64,000 nucleotides of DNA from UBA6918 sp040754425 (lineage in GTDB: Bacteria; Pseudomonadota; Gammaproteobacteria; Burkholderiales; Thiobacillaceae): assembly GCA_040754425.1 (NCBI GenBank), contig JBFMCR010000035.1, positions 44,725-108,724 of the forward strand, in the 5' to 3' direction. The notes beneath the pieces are model-generated. The model did no database searches. It saw nothing but the letters and a program-made list of their open reading frames with translations, and was not told the origin of the DNA. Of the stretch, positions 16,471 through 25,002 are shown in pieces. The translations under genes were made by a program, and so were the position numbers. How positions within the stretch are numbered: position 1 is the stretch's first letter; the number at the start of each line of letters is the position of its first letter.

Positions 16471-17936
16471 TATGACGAACAGCTGACGGCGATTTCCTTC
16501 GCCCAGTCGGGCGGCTCCTTCGCATAGTCTTCGAATTCGGGCTGTTCGTCAAAGGGGCGGGCAAGCAGGCGGCGCAGGCGCTCGATCTCGCCGAAATCGC
16601 GTTCGTCGCGCGCCTTGCGGATGGCGGTTTCGGCCAGGTAGTTGCGCAGCACGTACTTTGGATTGACGGCCTTCATCCGCTCGGCACGCTCGGCGTCGAC
16701 GCTGCCGAGGGTGCGCAGGCGCTCGCCGTAGGCTTTTGCCCAGGCGTCGAAATCCTCGCGTGTAATGAAGAGGTCGCGCAATCCGGCGTTCTTCGCGCCC
16801 GCGCCCGAATCGAAGCCGGCCAGCGCACGGAACAGCAGGGTGTAGTCGGTGCGGTTTCTCGCCATCAGCTCGACTAGCCCGGCAACGAGCGGCGCGGAAT
16901 CTTCCTCGAAAGGCAGGCCGAGCTTGGCGCACATGAGGCGCATGTATTCGGTGGAGAACGTTTCGCCATAGCCCGAAAGCGCTTCCCTGGCCTCATCGAG
17001 TTCCACGAGCGGCAGCAGGGCCTGGGCAAGGCAGGTGCAGTTCCATGCGCCGATCTGCGGCTGCCGGTCGTAGGCGTAGCGGCCGTCGTGGTCGGAATGG
17101 TTGCAGATCCAGCCGGGGTCGTACGCTTCCATGAAGCCGTATGGGCCGTAATCCAGGGTGAGGCCGAGGATGGACATGTTGTCGGTATTCATCACCCCAT
17201 GGCAGAAGCCGACGGCCTGCCATTGCGCCATCAGCTTCGCCGTGCGCGCCGTCACTTCGCGCAGCAGGGCGGCATGGGGCCTGGGCTCGTCGAACAGTTC
17301 TGGAAAATGGTGCGCGAGCGTGAAATCGGCCAGGGTTTTGATCTCGTCATGCCGGCTGCGGTAATAGAACACCTCGAAACTGCCGAAGCGGATGAAACTG
17401 GGCGCGCAACGCGTAACGATGGCACAGGTTTCCGTGGTTTCGCGCTGCACCGGCATGTCGCTGCCGGTGATGCACAAGGCGCGCGTGGAGGGGATGCCGA
17501 GCCCGTGCATGGCCTCGGAACAGAGATATTCGCGGATGGACGAGCGCAGCACGGCACGTCCGTCGCCGCCGCGCGAGTAGGGCGTGCGGCCGGCGCCTTT
17601 CAGCTGCACTTCCCAGCGTGTCCCGGAAGGGTGCAGCACCTCGCCCAGCAGGATGGCGCGGCCGTCGCCCAGCTGCGGCACGTAATGGCCGAACTGGTGC
17701 CCGGCGTAGAGCGCGGCCAGCGGGTCTGCGCCGGACGGGATGGCGTTGCCGGAAAAGACCTCGATGAATTCGTTCGAGTCGGCCGCTGCCGGAGGCAGTC
17801 CCAACAATTCCAGGGCATCGGGATTGCATGCCACGAGGTAAGGGGCGGGCACTGGCGTGGGTGCAATCCGGGTGTGGAAAGTTTCCGGCAGGGTGGCGAA
17901 GCGATTGTCGAAGTCGAGCAGGTCAAGCGATTTCAT
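16470..17936 (-). CDS. selO: SelO-family protein adenylyltransferase (YdiU)
   Basis: This 488-residue pseudokinase-fold protein has the conserved blocks YAGHQFGHYVPQLGDGRA, QLKGAGRTPYSRGGDGRAVL, SIREYLCSEAMHGLGIP, HGVMNTDNMSILGLTLDYGP and ICNHSDHDGRYAYDRQP. SelO binds ATP upside down and attaches AMP to proteins. It is linked to protein glutathionylation and oxidative stress in E. coli. Length and motifs are normal; bacterial homologues lack the C-terminal selenocysteine. The start ATG at 17936 is followed by MKSLDLLDFDNRFATLP, as in relatives. It heads a selO-lipoprotein-FKBP run. Confidence 0.95.
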   Translation of the reverse strand: MKSLDLLDFDNRFATLPETFHTRIAPTPVPAPYLVACNPDALELLGLPPAAADSNEFIEVFSGNAIPSGADPLAALYAGHQFGHYVPQLGDGRAILLGEVLHPSGTRWEVQLKGAGRTPYSRGGDGRAVLRSSIREYLCSEAMHGLGIPSTRALCITGSDMPVQRETTETCAIVTRCAPSFIRFGSFEVFYYRSRHDEIKTLADFTLAHHFPELFDEPRPHAALLREVTARTAKLMAQWQAVGFCHGVMNTDNMSILGLTLDYGPYGFMEAYDPGWICNHSDHDGRYAYDRQPQIGAWNCTCLAQALLPLVELDEAREALSGYGETFSTEYMRLMCAKLGLPFEEDSAPLVAGLVELMARNRTDYTLLFRALAGFDSGAGAKNAGLRDLFITREDFDAWAKAYGERLRTLGSVDAERAERMKAVNPKYVLRNYLAETAIRKARDERDFGEIERLRRLLARPFDEQPEFEDYAKEPPDWAKEIAVSCSS

Positions 17937-18010
17937 GTCGATAGTGTATGGGGTGTAAGCAAATTAATGACCCGGCGACGAATAGGCAGTTTATCGACAG
18001 GAGAATAAGC

Positions 18011-18481
18011 ATGACTTGCGCGAACTGCATGAGGCGTTTCCCCGGGATGCTCGACGGCATCGGCGCCTGGCTGCCCAATTTGGCCATCCGTCTGCTGCTG
18101 GCTTACGAATTCTGGGAGGCAGGCTGGATGAAACTGCACGGCGAGAACTGGTTCGCCGGCATTCAGGAGCAGTTTCCCTTTCCCTTCGACATCGTTCCGG
18201 CCGAAGTCAGCTGGCAACTTGCCACCTGGACCGAACTCGTCGGGCCGGTGCTGCTGGTGTTGGGGCTGGGCACGCGCCTGGCAAGCGCCGCACTGGCGAT
18301 CCTCACTGCCGTGGCCTGGTACAGCGTGCATGCCGGCAACGGCTACAACGTGTGCGACAACGGCTACCAGTTGCCGCTCATGTACCTGGTTCTGTTCGGG
18401 CCGCTCTTGTTCCAAGGGGCCGGCAAGCTGTCTGTCGATTGCCTCATCAGGCGACGCGCGACTGTCAAATCGAGCGGCTAA
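18011..18481 (+). CDS. DoxX-family membrane protein
   Basis: This is a 156-residue protein from an ATG preceded by CAGGAG (an upstream in-frame ATG at 17948 lacks such a site). It has four hydrophobic helices of the DoxX type, with AIRLLLAYEFWEAGWMKLHG and LVGPVLLVLGLGTRLASAAL. The N-terminus has CANC, which could bind a metal or form a disulfide. DoxX proteins are linked to redox and thiol metabolism, but their biochemical role is poorly defined. It is divergent from selO and 35 bp upstream of transaldolase. Confidence 0.85.
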   Translation: MTCANCMRRFPGMLDGIGAWLPNLAIRLLLAYEFWEAGWMKLHGENWFAGIQEQFPFPFDIVPAEVSWQLATWTELVGPVLLVLGLGTRLASAALAILTAVAWYSVHAGNGYNVCDNGYQLPLMYLVLFGPLLFQGAGKLSVDCLIRRRATVKSSG

Positions 18482-18516
18482 ACTGGAATGGTCAGCAACG
18501 AAAACGGGACCCTGCC

Positions 18517-19593
18517 ATGCCGCTTTTTTCCGATCTTCATGCCTTTGGCCAGCGCATCTGGCTCGACAACCTGACACGCGGACATATCCGCGACGGCAGG
18601 CTGGCGCAGCTCATCGCCCAGGGGGTGACCGGGATCACCTCCAACCCGACGATTTTTTACAAGGCCGTCACCGAAACGTCCGATTACGCCGGGCAGATCG
18701 ATGAACTGAGGAAAACCGAGCCGGATCCTGAGCGACGCTACGAGGCCCTGGTCAGCGAAGACCTACGCGCGGCCTGCGACCTCTTCCAGCCGGTGTATGT
18801 CACTAGCGGCGGCGACGACGGTTATGTGAGCTGGGAGGTGGCGCCGCGCTTTGCCCAGGACGCAGACAGGACGGTGGCGGAAGCCAAACGCCTGCATGAT
18901 CTGGTCGGGCGCGACAACCTGCTCATCAAGGTTCCGGGCAATGTGGCCGGGCTGCGCGCCTTCGAGCAGTTGACCGCGCAGGGTCTGCGCGTGAACGTGA
19001 CCCTGCTTTTTTCGCTGCATCATGTCGCGCGCACCTTCGAGGCCTACATCCGCGGCGCGCGGCAATGGCTGGACAAGGGGGGCGACCCGCTGCGGCTGAA
19101 GGCCGTGGCAAGCCTGTTCCTGTCGCGCGTGGATACGCTGGTGGACAAAAGGCTGGAGGCGCTGGGCACGCCGCAGGCACTCGCGCTGCGCGGCAAGACC
19201 GCCGTCGCCTTGGCCAGGCTGTCCTACCAGCGCTACCAGGATTTCTTCCTGGGCGACGACTATTTTGCCCATCTGCGCGCGCACAAGGTGCGCTCGCAAT
19301 ACCTGCTGTGGGCGAGCACCGGCACCAAGAACCCGGCCTACAGCGACCTGCTTTATGTCGAGCCGCTGATCGGCTCGGACACCATCAACACCCTTCCCGA
19401 CAAGACCCTGGCAGCGCTGGCCGACCACGGAGTGATCGAGTCGACCCTGCACCTGGGCATAGCCGATGCCATGGCGCACATGGTCGAACTGGAATCGCTG
19501 GGCATCGATCCGTCTGAAATCGGCGAGGAGTTGCAGGTGGAGGGGCTGCGCCTGTTTGCCGAATCCTACGACAAGCTGATCGCGGCGATGTGA
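18517..19593 (+). CDS. tal: Transaldolase
   Basis: This 358-residue protein starts at the ATG at 18517. Motifs are GVTGITSNPTIFYKAV near the N-terminus, LIKVPGNVAGLRAFEQL with the Schiff-base lysine, VNVTLLFSLHHVARTFEAYI and YLLWASTGTKNPAYSDLLYV. It transfers the dihydroxyacetone unit between sugar phosphates in the non-oxidative pentose phosphate pathway. The length fits the long transaldolase group (tal subfamily 2) common in betaproteobacteria and cyanobacteria. It is in the cytoplasm and probably co-transcribed with the DoxX gene. It converges on moaA with only four bases between the stops. Confidence 0.95.
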   Translation: MPLFSDLHAFGQRIWLDNLTRGHIRDGRLAQLIAQGVTGITSNPTIFYKAVTETSDYAGQIDELRKTEPDPERRYEALVSEDLRAACDLFQPVYVTSGGDDGYVSWEVAPRFAQDADRTVAEAKRLHDLVGRDNLLIKVPGNVAGLRAFEQLTAQGLRVNVTLLFSLHHVARTFEAYIRGARQWLDKGGDPLRLKAVASLFLSRVDTLVDKRLEALGTPQALALRGKTAVALARLSYQRYQDFFLGDDYFAHLRAHKVRSQYLLWASTGTKNPAYSDLLYVEPLIGSDTINTLPDKTLAALADHGVIESTLHLGIADAMAHMVELESLGIDPSEIGEELQVEGLRLFAESYDKLIAAM

Positions 19594-19597
19594 AGGC

Positions 19598-20569
19598 TTA
19601 ACCGCCGGTCATGGACATGAAGCGCACCAGCTTCATCGGCGCTTCGCGGAATTCGTGGCGCTCGGGCTTGTGCGCGACGGCAGCGAGGATGGCTCGCTCG
19701 ATTTCGGCGCCGTCGGCGCCGGCGCGCAGCATCGGGCCCAGCTCCAGCTTGTCGTCCTGGCCCAGGCAGAGATAGAGCGTGCCGTCCACCGACACGCGCA
19801 CGCGGTTGCAGGTATCGCAGAAATGCTGGGAGAGCGGGGTGATGAAGCCGATGTTGAAGCGGCCATCCGGCGTGCCGAGGTAACGCGCAGGCCCGCCGCC
19901 GGGCTGGCGGGTTTCGACCAGGCCGTATTTCTCTGCGAGACGGGCCTTCACCGGCTGCAGGTCGAGGAAGGAGGATGCGCGCCCGGTATCGCCCAAGGGC
20001 ATGGTCTCGATGAAGCGCAGGATATAGTTGCCGCGCATGGCGAATTCGACCATGGCATCGATCTCGTCGTCGTTCACGCCGGCCATGGCCACCATGTTGA
20101 GCTTGATGCGGTCGAAGCCGGCTGCGTGCGCGGCGTCGAGTCCGGCCATGATGCGGTCGAACACGTCGCGGCCGTTGATTTTCTCGATGCGTTCGGGCCT
20201 GAGCGAATCCAGGCTGACGTTGAGCCGGCTGACACCGGCGTTTTTCAGCGCGCGCGCGTGCCTGGCCAGTTGCGTGGCATTGGTGGAAAGCGACAGGTCT
20301 TCGATGCCGGGCAAGGCCGAAAGACGCGCGGCGAGTTGCGGCAGGTTGCGGCGCAGCAGCGGCTCGCCGCCGGTAAGCCGCACGCGTTTGACGCCCAGGC
20401 GGGCGAAGGCGGCGATCAGGCGTTCGGTCTCGTCGAAGCTCAGCCAGTGCGCAGGTTCCTCGAAACCCTTGAAGTTTTCCGGCATGCAGTAAGTGCAGCG
20501 CAGATCGCACCGGTCGGTGACGGACAGGCGGACATATTCGATCTGGCGGCCGAAAGGATCGATGAGCAT
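19598..20569 (-). CDS. moaA: GTP 3',8-cyclase MoaA
   Basis: This radical SAM enzyme of 323 residues carries the CDLRCTYCMPE cluster motif near residue 22 and a second 4Fe-4S site in FCDTCNRVRVSVDGTLYLC. The essential C-terminal Gly-Gly (MSMTGG) is intact. It converts GTP to 3',8-cyclo-GTP with MoaC, the first step of molybdenum cofactor synthesis; moaC is not in the window. The gene diverges from mobB, with a ModE-like palindrome in the gap, so molybdate control is likely. Confidence 0.96.
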   Translation of the reverse strand: MLIDPFGRQIEYVRLSVTDRCDLRCTYCMPENFKGFEEPAHWLSFDETERLIAAFARLGVKRVRLTGGEPLLRRNLPQLAARLSALPGIEDLSLSTNATQLARHARALKNAGVSRLNVSLDSLRPERIEKINGRDVFDRIMAGLDAAHAAGFDRIKLNMVAMAGVNDDEIDAMVEFAMRGNYILRFIETMPLGDTGRASSFLDLQPVKARLAEKYGLVETRQPGGGPARYLGTPDGRFNIGFITPLSQHFCDTCNRVRVSVDGTLYLCLGQDDKLELGPMLRAGADGAEIERAILAAVAHKPERHEFREAPMKLVRFMSMTGG

Positions 20570-20583
20570 GGATGAATTCTAGC

Positions 20584-20605
20584 GTTATATATGCAAAAAT
20601 ATAAC
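20584..20605. promoter_or_regulatory. Candidate ModE box between moaA and mobB
   Basis: GTTATAT (20584-20590) and ATATAAC (20599-20605) form a perfect inverted repeat with an 8-bp centre, preceded by C as in the known CGTTATAT half-site of ModE operators. It lies 14 bp upstream of the moaA start and 95 bp upstream of mobB. A modE gene is present at 23670-24029. The match is by memory of the E. coli consensus and has not been scored. Confidence 0.65.
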
Positions 20606-20699
20606 CATTTCGAGATTGTTTTTTGGACATGCCTTCCGCCATCGAAACTCTGCTGACGCCCCCGGCCGGCCGGGCGGTTCTTCCCGAGGCGGTGCGGCC

Positions 20700-21191
20700 A
20701 TGAAGGTGCTGGGCATCGCCGGCTACAGCGGGGCGGGCAAGACCACGCTGCTGGAAAAGCTGATTCCGCTGTTGCGGGCGGATGGCGTTAAGGTGTCGCT
20801 CGTCAAGCACGCGCATCATGGCTTCGACGTGGACCGGCCCGGCAAGGACAGTTACCGTCACCGCCGGGCGGGGGCGGGCGAGGTGCTGGTGGCAAGCGAT
20901 GTGCGCTGGGCGCTGATGCACGAAAACGATACGGACCAGGCCCCGCGACTGCAGGACCTGCTTGCGCGTCTGTCGCCCTGCGATCTGGTGCTGGTGGAGG
21001 GCTGGAAGCGCGACCCCATCCCCAAAATCGAGGTGCACCGGGCGGACAACGGCAAGCCATGGCTGTATCCTGAGGACGAAAACATTCTGGCCGTGGCAAG
21101 CGATGTCGCGCCGCCGGACCACAAGACCTGGCTGCCGCTGGATGACGTGGCTGCCATCCGTACTTTCATCAAACAGAAGATGGGGATTTGA
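20700..21191 (+). CDS. mobB: Molybdopterin-guanine dinucleotide biosynthesis adaptor MobB
   Basis: This is a 163-residue P-loop GTPase-like protein with GYSGAGKTTLLEKLIPLL at residues 8-25, followed by VKHAHHGFDVDRPGKDS. LVLVEGWKRDPIPKIEV is the family signature. MobB helps MobA or supplies nucleotide during guanylation of molybdopterin. The ATG at 20700 is chosen because the family pattern begins there; the frame extends upstream without homology. It heads the mobB-moeA-moaD-moaE operon, and its stop is followed immediately by the moeA start. Confidence 0.93.
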   Translation: MKVLGIAGYSGAGKTTLLEKLIPLLRADGVKVSLVKHAHHGFDVDRPGKDSYRHRRAGAGEVLVASDVRWALMHENDTDQAPRLQDLLARLSPCDLVLVEGWKRDPIPKIEVHRADNGKPWLYPEDENILAVASDVAPPDHKTWLPLDDVAAIRTFIKQKMGI

Positions 21192-22397
21192 GTGTTAAGC
21201 GCAGCAGAACTGTTACAGGAACTCCTGAATCGGGCACGCATGCTCGATGAATCCGAAACCGTAGAATTATCAAAAGCCTATAACCGTATTTTGGCAAAGG
21301 GGTTGACCTCGTTCGTCAGCGTGCCGCCGCTCGACAATTCCGCCATGGACGGCTATGCCGTGCGCAGCAGGGACTGCAGGCAGCCTGACACCAGGCTCAG
21401 AGTGACCCAGCGCATCGCGGCCGGGCAAGTGGGCGCACCGCTGGGCCATGGCGAGGCCGCGCGCATTTTCACCGGCGCGCCGATCCCGCCCCATGCCGAT
21501 GCCGTGGTCATGCAGGAAGACACTTCGCTCGAAGGCGATACCGTGACGATCTACAAGGTGCCGCATCCGGGCGACAACATCCGCCGCGCGGGCGAGGACA
21601 TCCGTCCCGGCACCGATGTGCTCACGCCGGGAACGCGCCTGAAGGGCGCCGAACTCGGCCTGGCCGCAGCCATCGGCGCAACCGAGGCGAAAGTGGTGCG
21701 ACGGCTGAAAGTGGCGATGTTTTCCACCGGCGACGAACTGGCCGAGCCCGGCGTCCCGCTCGGGCCGGGACAGATCTACAACTCCAACCGCGCCACCCTG
21801 GCCGGCCTGCTGAACGGCCTTGGTGTCGAAGTGATCGACCTCGGCGTGGTGAAGGACACCTTCGACGCCACCCGGGCTGCGCTGGAAAAGGCCGCAAAGC
21901 GCGCCGACGTGATTCTCACCACCGGCGGCGTCTCGGTGGGAGAAGAAGACCACGTCAAGGCCGCAGTCGAGCAGCTCGGCCGCATCGACATCTGGAAAGT
22001 GGCCATGAAACCGGGGAAACCCGTGGTCTACGGGCGCATCGGCGAAGCCGATTTCATCGGCCTGCCCGGCAATCCGGTCTCGGCTTTCGTCACTTTCTGC
22101 CTGTTCGCGCGCCCCTTCCTGCTCAAGCGCATGGGGGCGTCCCAGGTGTTTTACCGCGCCTATCCCGTGCGCGCTGCCTTCGACTGGCCCAGGCCCGGCA
22201 CGCGGCGCGAATTCCTGCGCGGCCGCATGGTTGCCGGCATGGATGGCGCCGCCGAGGTTCGCCTCTTCCCCAACCAGAGTTCGGGCGTGCTGACGTCGGC
22301 GGTGTGGGCGGACGGTTTCGTCGACATCGAAATCGGCCAGACCGTGCTGCGCGGCGAATGGGTGCGCTTCATTCCCTTTTCCGAGGTGCTCGAATGA
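21192..22397 (+). CDS. moeA: Molybdopterin molybdenumtransferase MoeA
   Basis: This 401-residue protein inserts molybdenum into the adenylated pterin. Motifs are VPPLDNSAMDGYAVR, IFTGAPIPPHADAVVMQED, YNSNRATLAGLL, ILTTGGVSVGEEDHVK, MKPGKPVVYGRIG and GLPGNPVSAFVTF. The start is a GTG directly after the mobB TGA; the next methionine (residue 17) would remove part of the first helix. It overlaps moaD by ATGA. Length and motifs are normal. Confidence 0.95.
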   Translation: MLSAAELLQELLNRARMLDESETVELSKAYNRILAKGLTSFVSVPPLDNSAMDGYAVRSRDCRQPDTRLRVTQRIAAGQVGAPLGHGEAARIFTGAPIPPHADAVVMQEDTSLEGDTVTIYKVPHPGDNIRRAGEDIRPGTDVLTPGTRLKGAELGLAAAIGATEAKVVRRLKVAMFSTGDELAEPGVPLGPGQIYNSNRATLAGLLNGLGVEVIDLGVVKDTFDATRAALEKAAKRADVILTTGGVSVGEEDHVKAAVEQLGRIDIWKVAMKPGKPVVYGRIGEADFIGLPGNPVSAFVTFCLFARPFLLKRMGASQVFYRAYPVRAAFDWPRPGTRREFLRGRMVAGMDGAAEVRLFPNQSSGVLTSAVWADGFVDIEIGQTVLRGEWVRFIPFSEVLE

Positions 22398-22651
22398 AAG
22401 TAAAGGTCTTGTATTTCGCGAAACTGCGCGAACTCTTCGGCATGGAAAACGAGGAACTCGAACTGCCCGGAGAACGCGCCCATGCCGCCGCCGTCGTCGA
22501 TCTCCTGAGAAAGCGCGGCGAGCCGTGGAGCAAGGCGTTGGCGCTCGATGCCGGCTACCGCATGGCGGTCAACCAGACCCTGGCCGGCCTCGTCACGCCG
22601 GTGCAGGACGGCGACGAGATCGCCATCTTTCCACCCGTGACCGGGGGATGA
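22394..22651 (+). CDS. moaD: Molybdopterin synthase small subunit MoaD
   Basis: This 85-residue ubiquitin-fold sulfur carrier ends in PPVTGG; the C-terminal Gly-Gly is where the thiocarboxylate forms. It starts with MKVKVLYFAKLRELFG, as MoaD proteins do. It overlaps moeA and moaE by ATGA on both sides, so translation is coupled. With MoaE it adds sulfur to precursor Z. Confidence 0.95.
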   Translation: MKVKVLYFAKLRELFGMENEELELPGERAHAAAVVDLLRKRGEPWSKALALDAGYRMAVNQTLAGLVTPVQDGDEIAIFPPVTGG

Positions 22652-23121
22652 TGCAGTTGAAAATCCTGGTCGGCGAATCGGACTTCGATCCCGGGGCGGA
22701 AATTGCCGCCTTGTACACCGGCCGGCCCGAAGTCGGCGCAGTGGCGAGCTTCGTCGGCCTGGTGCGGGATATCAACGATGGCAACAGCGTGACGACGCTG
22801 ACGCTGGAGCATTACCCGGCCATGACCGAAAAGTCGCTGCGCGAAATCGCGGACGAGGCCATGGGCCGGTGGCGCCTGCTCGACGTCACGGTGATCCACC
22901 GCGTGGGCAGGCTCATGCCGCAGGACCGCATCGTGTTCGTGGGCGTGGCTTCCATGCATCGCGGCGACGCCTTCGCCGCCTGCGAATTCATCATGGACTA
23001 CCTGAAAACCCGAGCGCCGTTCTGGAAAAAAGAGCGGACGCCCGAAGGCGAGCGCTGGGTCGAGGCGCGCGGTTCGGACGACGACGCCGCAATGCGCTGG
23101 GAAAAACAGGACGGCAAATAA
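22648..23121 (+). CDS. moaE: Molybdopterin synthase catalytic subunit MoaE
   Basis: This 157-residue protein has GAVASFVGLVRDINDGN, LTLEHYPAMTEKSL, VIHRVGRLMPQDRIVFVGVA, HRGDAFAACEFIMDYLKTRA and PFWKKE, including the lysines that receive the MoaD C-terminus. It is the last gene of the operon, and a strong hairpin follows directly. The start is the first of two ATGs overlapping the moaD stop. Confidence 0.96.
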   Translation: MMQLKILVGESDFDPGAEIAALYTGRPEVGAVASFVGLVRDINDGNSVTTLTLEHYPAMTEKSLREIADEAMGRWRLLDVTVIHRVGRLMPQDRIVFVGVASMHRGDAFAACEFIMDYLKTRAPFWKKERTPEGERWVEARGSDDDAAMRWEKQDGK

Positions 23122-23153
23122 AAATCGGGGGCTGACTTCCCCGCCCCCGATTT
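23122..23153. terminator. Bidirectional terminator between moaE and cytochrome c
   Basis: AAATCGGGGGC (23122-23132) pairs perfectly with GCCCCCGATTT (23143-23153) around a 10-base loop. The stem runs into T-rich sequence on the minus strand (TTTTATTTG) and TTTCGTT on the plus strand. It sits between convergent genes. Confidence 0.85.
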
Positions 23154-23168
23154 CGTTCTGCCGGCGGA

Positions 23169-23591
23169 TTACTTCAGGGAAGCGATGTGCGCGGCCAGAT
23201 TGTCCACCTCTGCGTCGCTCAGCATGGAGGCGATCGGCATCATGACTGCGGACTGGGGGCCAACCTGCCTGCCGGCCTTGTAGTCGGCCATCCTGGATTT
23301 GAACAGGTCGGCTGAAAGCCCGGCCAGTTTCGGGAATGTGCCCATGCCCTGGCCTTTCGCGCCATGGCAGCTGGCGCACGAGGCGGCGAACTTGGCGGCG
23401 CCGGCTGCTGCATCCCCGGCTGCGGGCGCAGCAGCCTCGGCAGCAGGGGCCTCGGCAGCCGGTGCGGGCGCAGGGGCCTCGGGCGCGGGCGCGGGCGCAG
23501 GTGTGGCCTCGGTCTGGGCGGTTTCTTCTTTCTGGCCGCAGGCGCTCAGGCCGGCGACGAAGAGAGCGGCGACAAGCAGGGTGTTGCGCAT
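23169..23591 (-). CDS. Lipoprotein-type c-type cytochrome
   Basis: This 140-residue protein has a signal peptide with lipobox LSAC (Cys18), then an Ala/Pro/Glu-rich linker (about residues 28-60) and one cytochrome c domain with CASCH (residues 72-76). GRQVGPQSAVMMPIAS contains the probable methionine axial ligand. It is probably anchored to a membrane facing the periplasm and carries electrons. The Ala-Pro linker is low-complexity. It may serve the exported molybdenum hydroxylase or another respiratory enzyme; this is only a guess from co-residence. Confidence 0.88.
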   Translation of the reverse strand: MRNTLLVAALFVAGLSACGQKEETAQTEATPAPAPAPEAPAPAPAAEAPAAEAAAPAAGDAAAGAAKFAASCASCHGAKGQGMGTFPKLAGLSADLFKSRMADYKAGRQVGPQSAVMMPIASMLSDAEVDNLAAHIASLK

Positions 23592-23669
23592 GGGATGCTT
23601 CCTTCCTGGGTTTTTTGTTGAACGGAATTGGCACTATAGCCAATTATTTCGAGGTGTCGAGAAGGCCGG

Positions 23670-24029
23670 TCATTTCCCGAACAGGCGAGCGGACAGCTCC
23701 CGCGAGGCCGCGTCGAGCCACTGCCTGTGCTGCGCTTCGAGCGACTGGAACTCGGCTATCAGCTTCGTCCCGGCCGCGGTGAGCCGGCTGCCGCCGCCCC
23801 TGGAACCTCCGCTCGCGCTTTCCACCAGCGGCGTGCCCATGGCGTTGTTCATCGCGTCGACTGCGTCCCATGCCGACTTGTAGCTCATTTTCATGGCCTT
23901 GGCAGCCTTGGAGATGGAGCCGGTCGAGTCGATGTGGCGTAGCAGTTCCAGCCTGCCTTTGCCCAGCAGGGATTTACCGTTCATGCTGAACCACACGCGG
24001 CCTTGAACTTGTACGGATTTGTCGGTCAT
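23670..24029 (-). CDS. modE: ModE-type molybdate regulator, DNA-binding domain only
   Basis: This 119-residue protein has the winged helix-turn-helix of ModE/LysR type: LGKGRLELLRHIDSTGSISK, AAKAMKMSYKSAWDAVDAMN and SGGSRGGGSRLTAAG. Full-length E. coli ModE has about 260 residues and carries two molybdate-binding Mop domains after this; here the protein stops after the DNA-binding part. Short ModE forms are known in several bacteria. It lies 78 bp upstream of the cytochrome gene on the same strand and is probably the factor that reads the palindrome at 20584. Confidence 0.85.
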   Translation of the reverse strand: MTDKSVQVQGRVWFSMNGKSLLGKGRLELLRHIDSTGSISKAAKAMKMSYKSAWDAVDAMNNAMGTPLVESASGGSRGGGSRLTAAGTKLIAEFQSLEAQHRQWLDAASRELSARLFGK

Positions 24030-24110
24030 ATCCGTATTAAAACATCATTGGCCGCGGGCGTATAAGGCGCTAAGCTTGGTCTGACCGGAATTTTCAAATC
24101 GGAGAAGAAA

Positions 24111-24572
24111 ATGAAAAAACTCTTGGCACTGGCATTGCTGGCGTTTGCATCGACCTTGGCGCACGCTGCCGATAATTATGTTGTCGTCTTCAAGGCCCAG
24201 GGCAGCTATACCGACGTGCGCGACTTCATCCGCATGGGCATCGAGTCCGAAGGCCTGGTGATCAACAACGTGGGGCATATTGCCGACATGCTGGAGCGCA
24301 CCGGCAAGGACCTTGGCGCCACCAGACATGTTTACGATCATGGCGAGCAGTTCGAGTTCTGCAGCGCCACGCTGTCGCGCGCCATGATGGAAGTCGACCC
24401 GCACGCCATCGCCTTGTGTCCCTTCATCATTTCCGTATACCAGATGTCGGGCGACAGTACCGTGTACGTTTCCTACCGCAAGCCCGTGCAAACGAAGAAC
24501 GCCGCGCTGCGCAAGGTGCTGCGCGAGATCGAGCAATTGCAGATCAAGATCATCAAGGGCGCGATAGAGTAA
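24111..24572 (+). CDS. DUF302 domain periplasmic protein
   Basis: This 153-residue protein has a clear signal peptide (MKKLLALALLAFASTLAHA). The mature part fits DUF302: VVVFKAQGSYTDVRDFIRMG, HIADMLERTGKDLG, FEFCSATLSRAMMEVDPHAI and a C-terminal IISVYQMSG, then VYVSYRKP. DUF302 proteins are small periplasmic or cytoplasmic proteins of unknown role, often near sulfur or metal genes. RBS GGAGAAG precedes the ATG. It is divergent from modE. Confidence 0.8.
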   Translation: MKKLLALALLAFASTLAHAADNYVVVFKAQGSYTDVRDFIRMGIESEGLVINNVGHIADMLERTGKDLGATRHVYDHGEQFEFCSATLSRAMMEVDPHAIALCPFIISVYQMSGDSTVYVSYRKPVQTKNAALRKVLREIEQLQIKIIKGAIE

Positions 24573-24624
24573 TCCTGGCGCGGGGCGGTAGAATGGCGCC
24601 CATGCAGAATCCAGGGACAATCCG

Positions 24625-25002
24625 GTGAGCGGCTTTCTGGCCGTGGGCATCGGCGCCATGCTTGGCGCGTGGCTGCGATGGGGGCTGGGCCTGTGGCTCA
24701 ATCCGGTTTATCCGACCCTGCCTGCAGGCACGCTGGCCGCCAATCTCATCGGCGGCTATTTCATCGGTGTGGCCATCGCATTTTTTTCGCAGCAACCAGG
24801 CCTTGCGCCCGAATGGCGTCTGCTGCTCATTACCGGCTTCCTGGGGGCGCTGACCACTTTCTCCACCTTTTCTGCCGAGGTCGTCACCATGATCGCGCGC
24901 GGCCAGTATGGCTGGGCGCTGGCGACGGCGGCTTTGCATCTGTTCGGTTCCCTGGGAGCGACCGGCCTGGGGCTGTGGACTTTCAAACTCGTTCGGGGAT
25001 GA
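24625..25002 (+). CDS. crcB: Fluoride exporter CrcB/FluC
   Basis: This 125-residue protein has four membrane helices and the family blocks GAMLGAWLRWGLG, GTLAANLIGGYFIGVA and ITGFLGALTTFSTFSAEV. It forms a dimeric fluoride channel that keeps cytoplasmic fluoride low. The start is GTG at 24625. The 52-bp gap before it shows no fluoride riboswitch. It overlaps the following DUF190 gene by ATGA. Confidence 0.95.
   Translation: MSGFLAVGIGAMLGAWLRWGLGLWLNPVYPTLPAGTLAANLIGGYFIGVAIAFFSQQPGLAPEWRLLLITGFLGALTTFSTFSAEVVTMIARGQYGWALATAALHLFGSLGATGLGLWTFKLVRG

Noticed and set aside
24573..24624. Fluoride riboswitch before crcB
   Set aside because: The gap is only 52 bp and lacks the conserved fluoride-riboswitch blocks.
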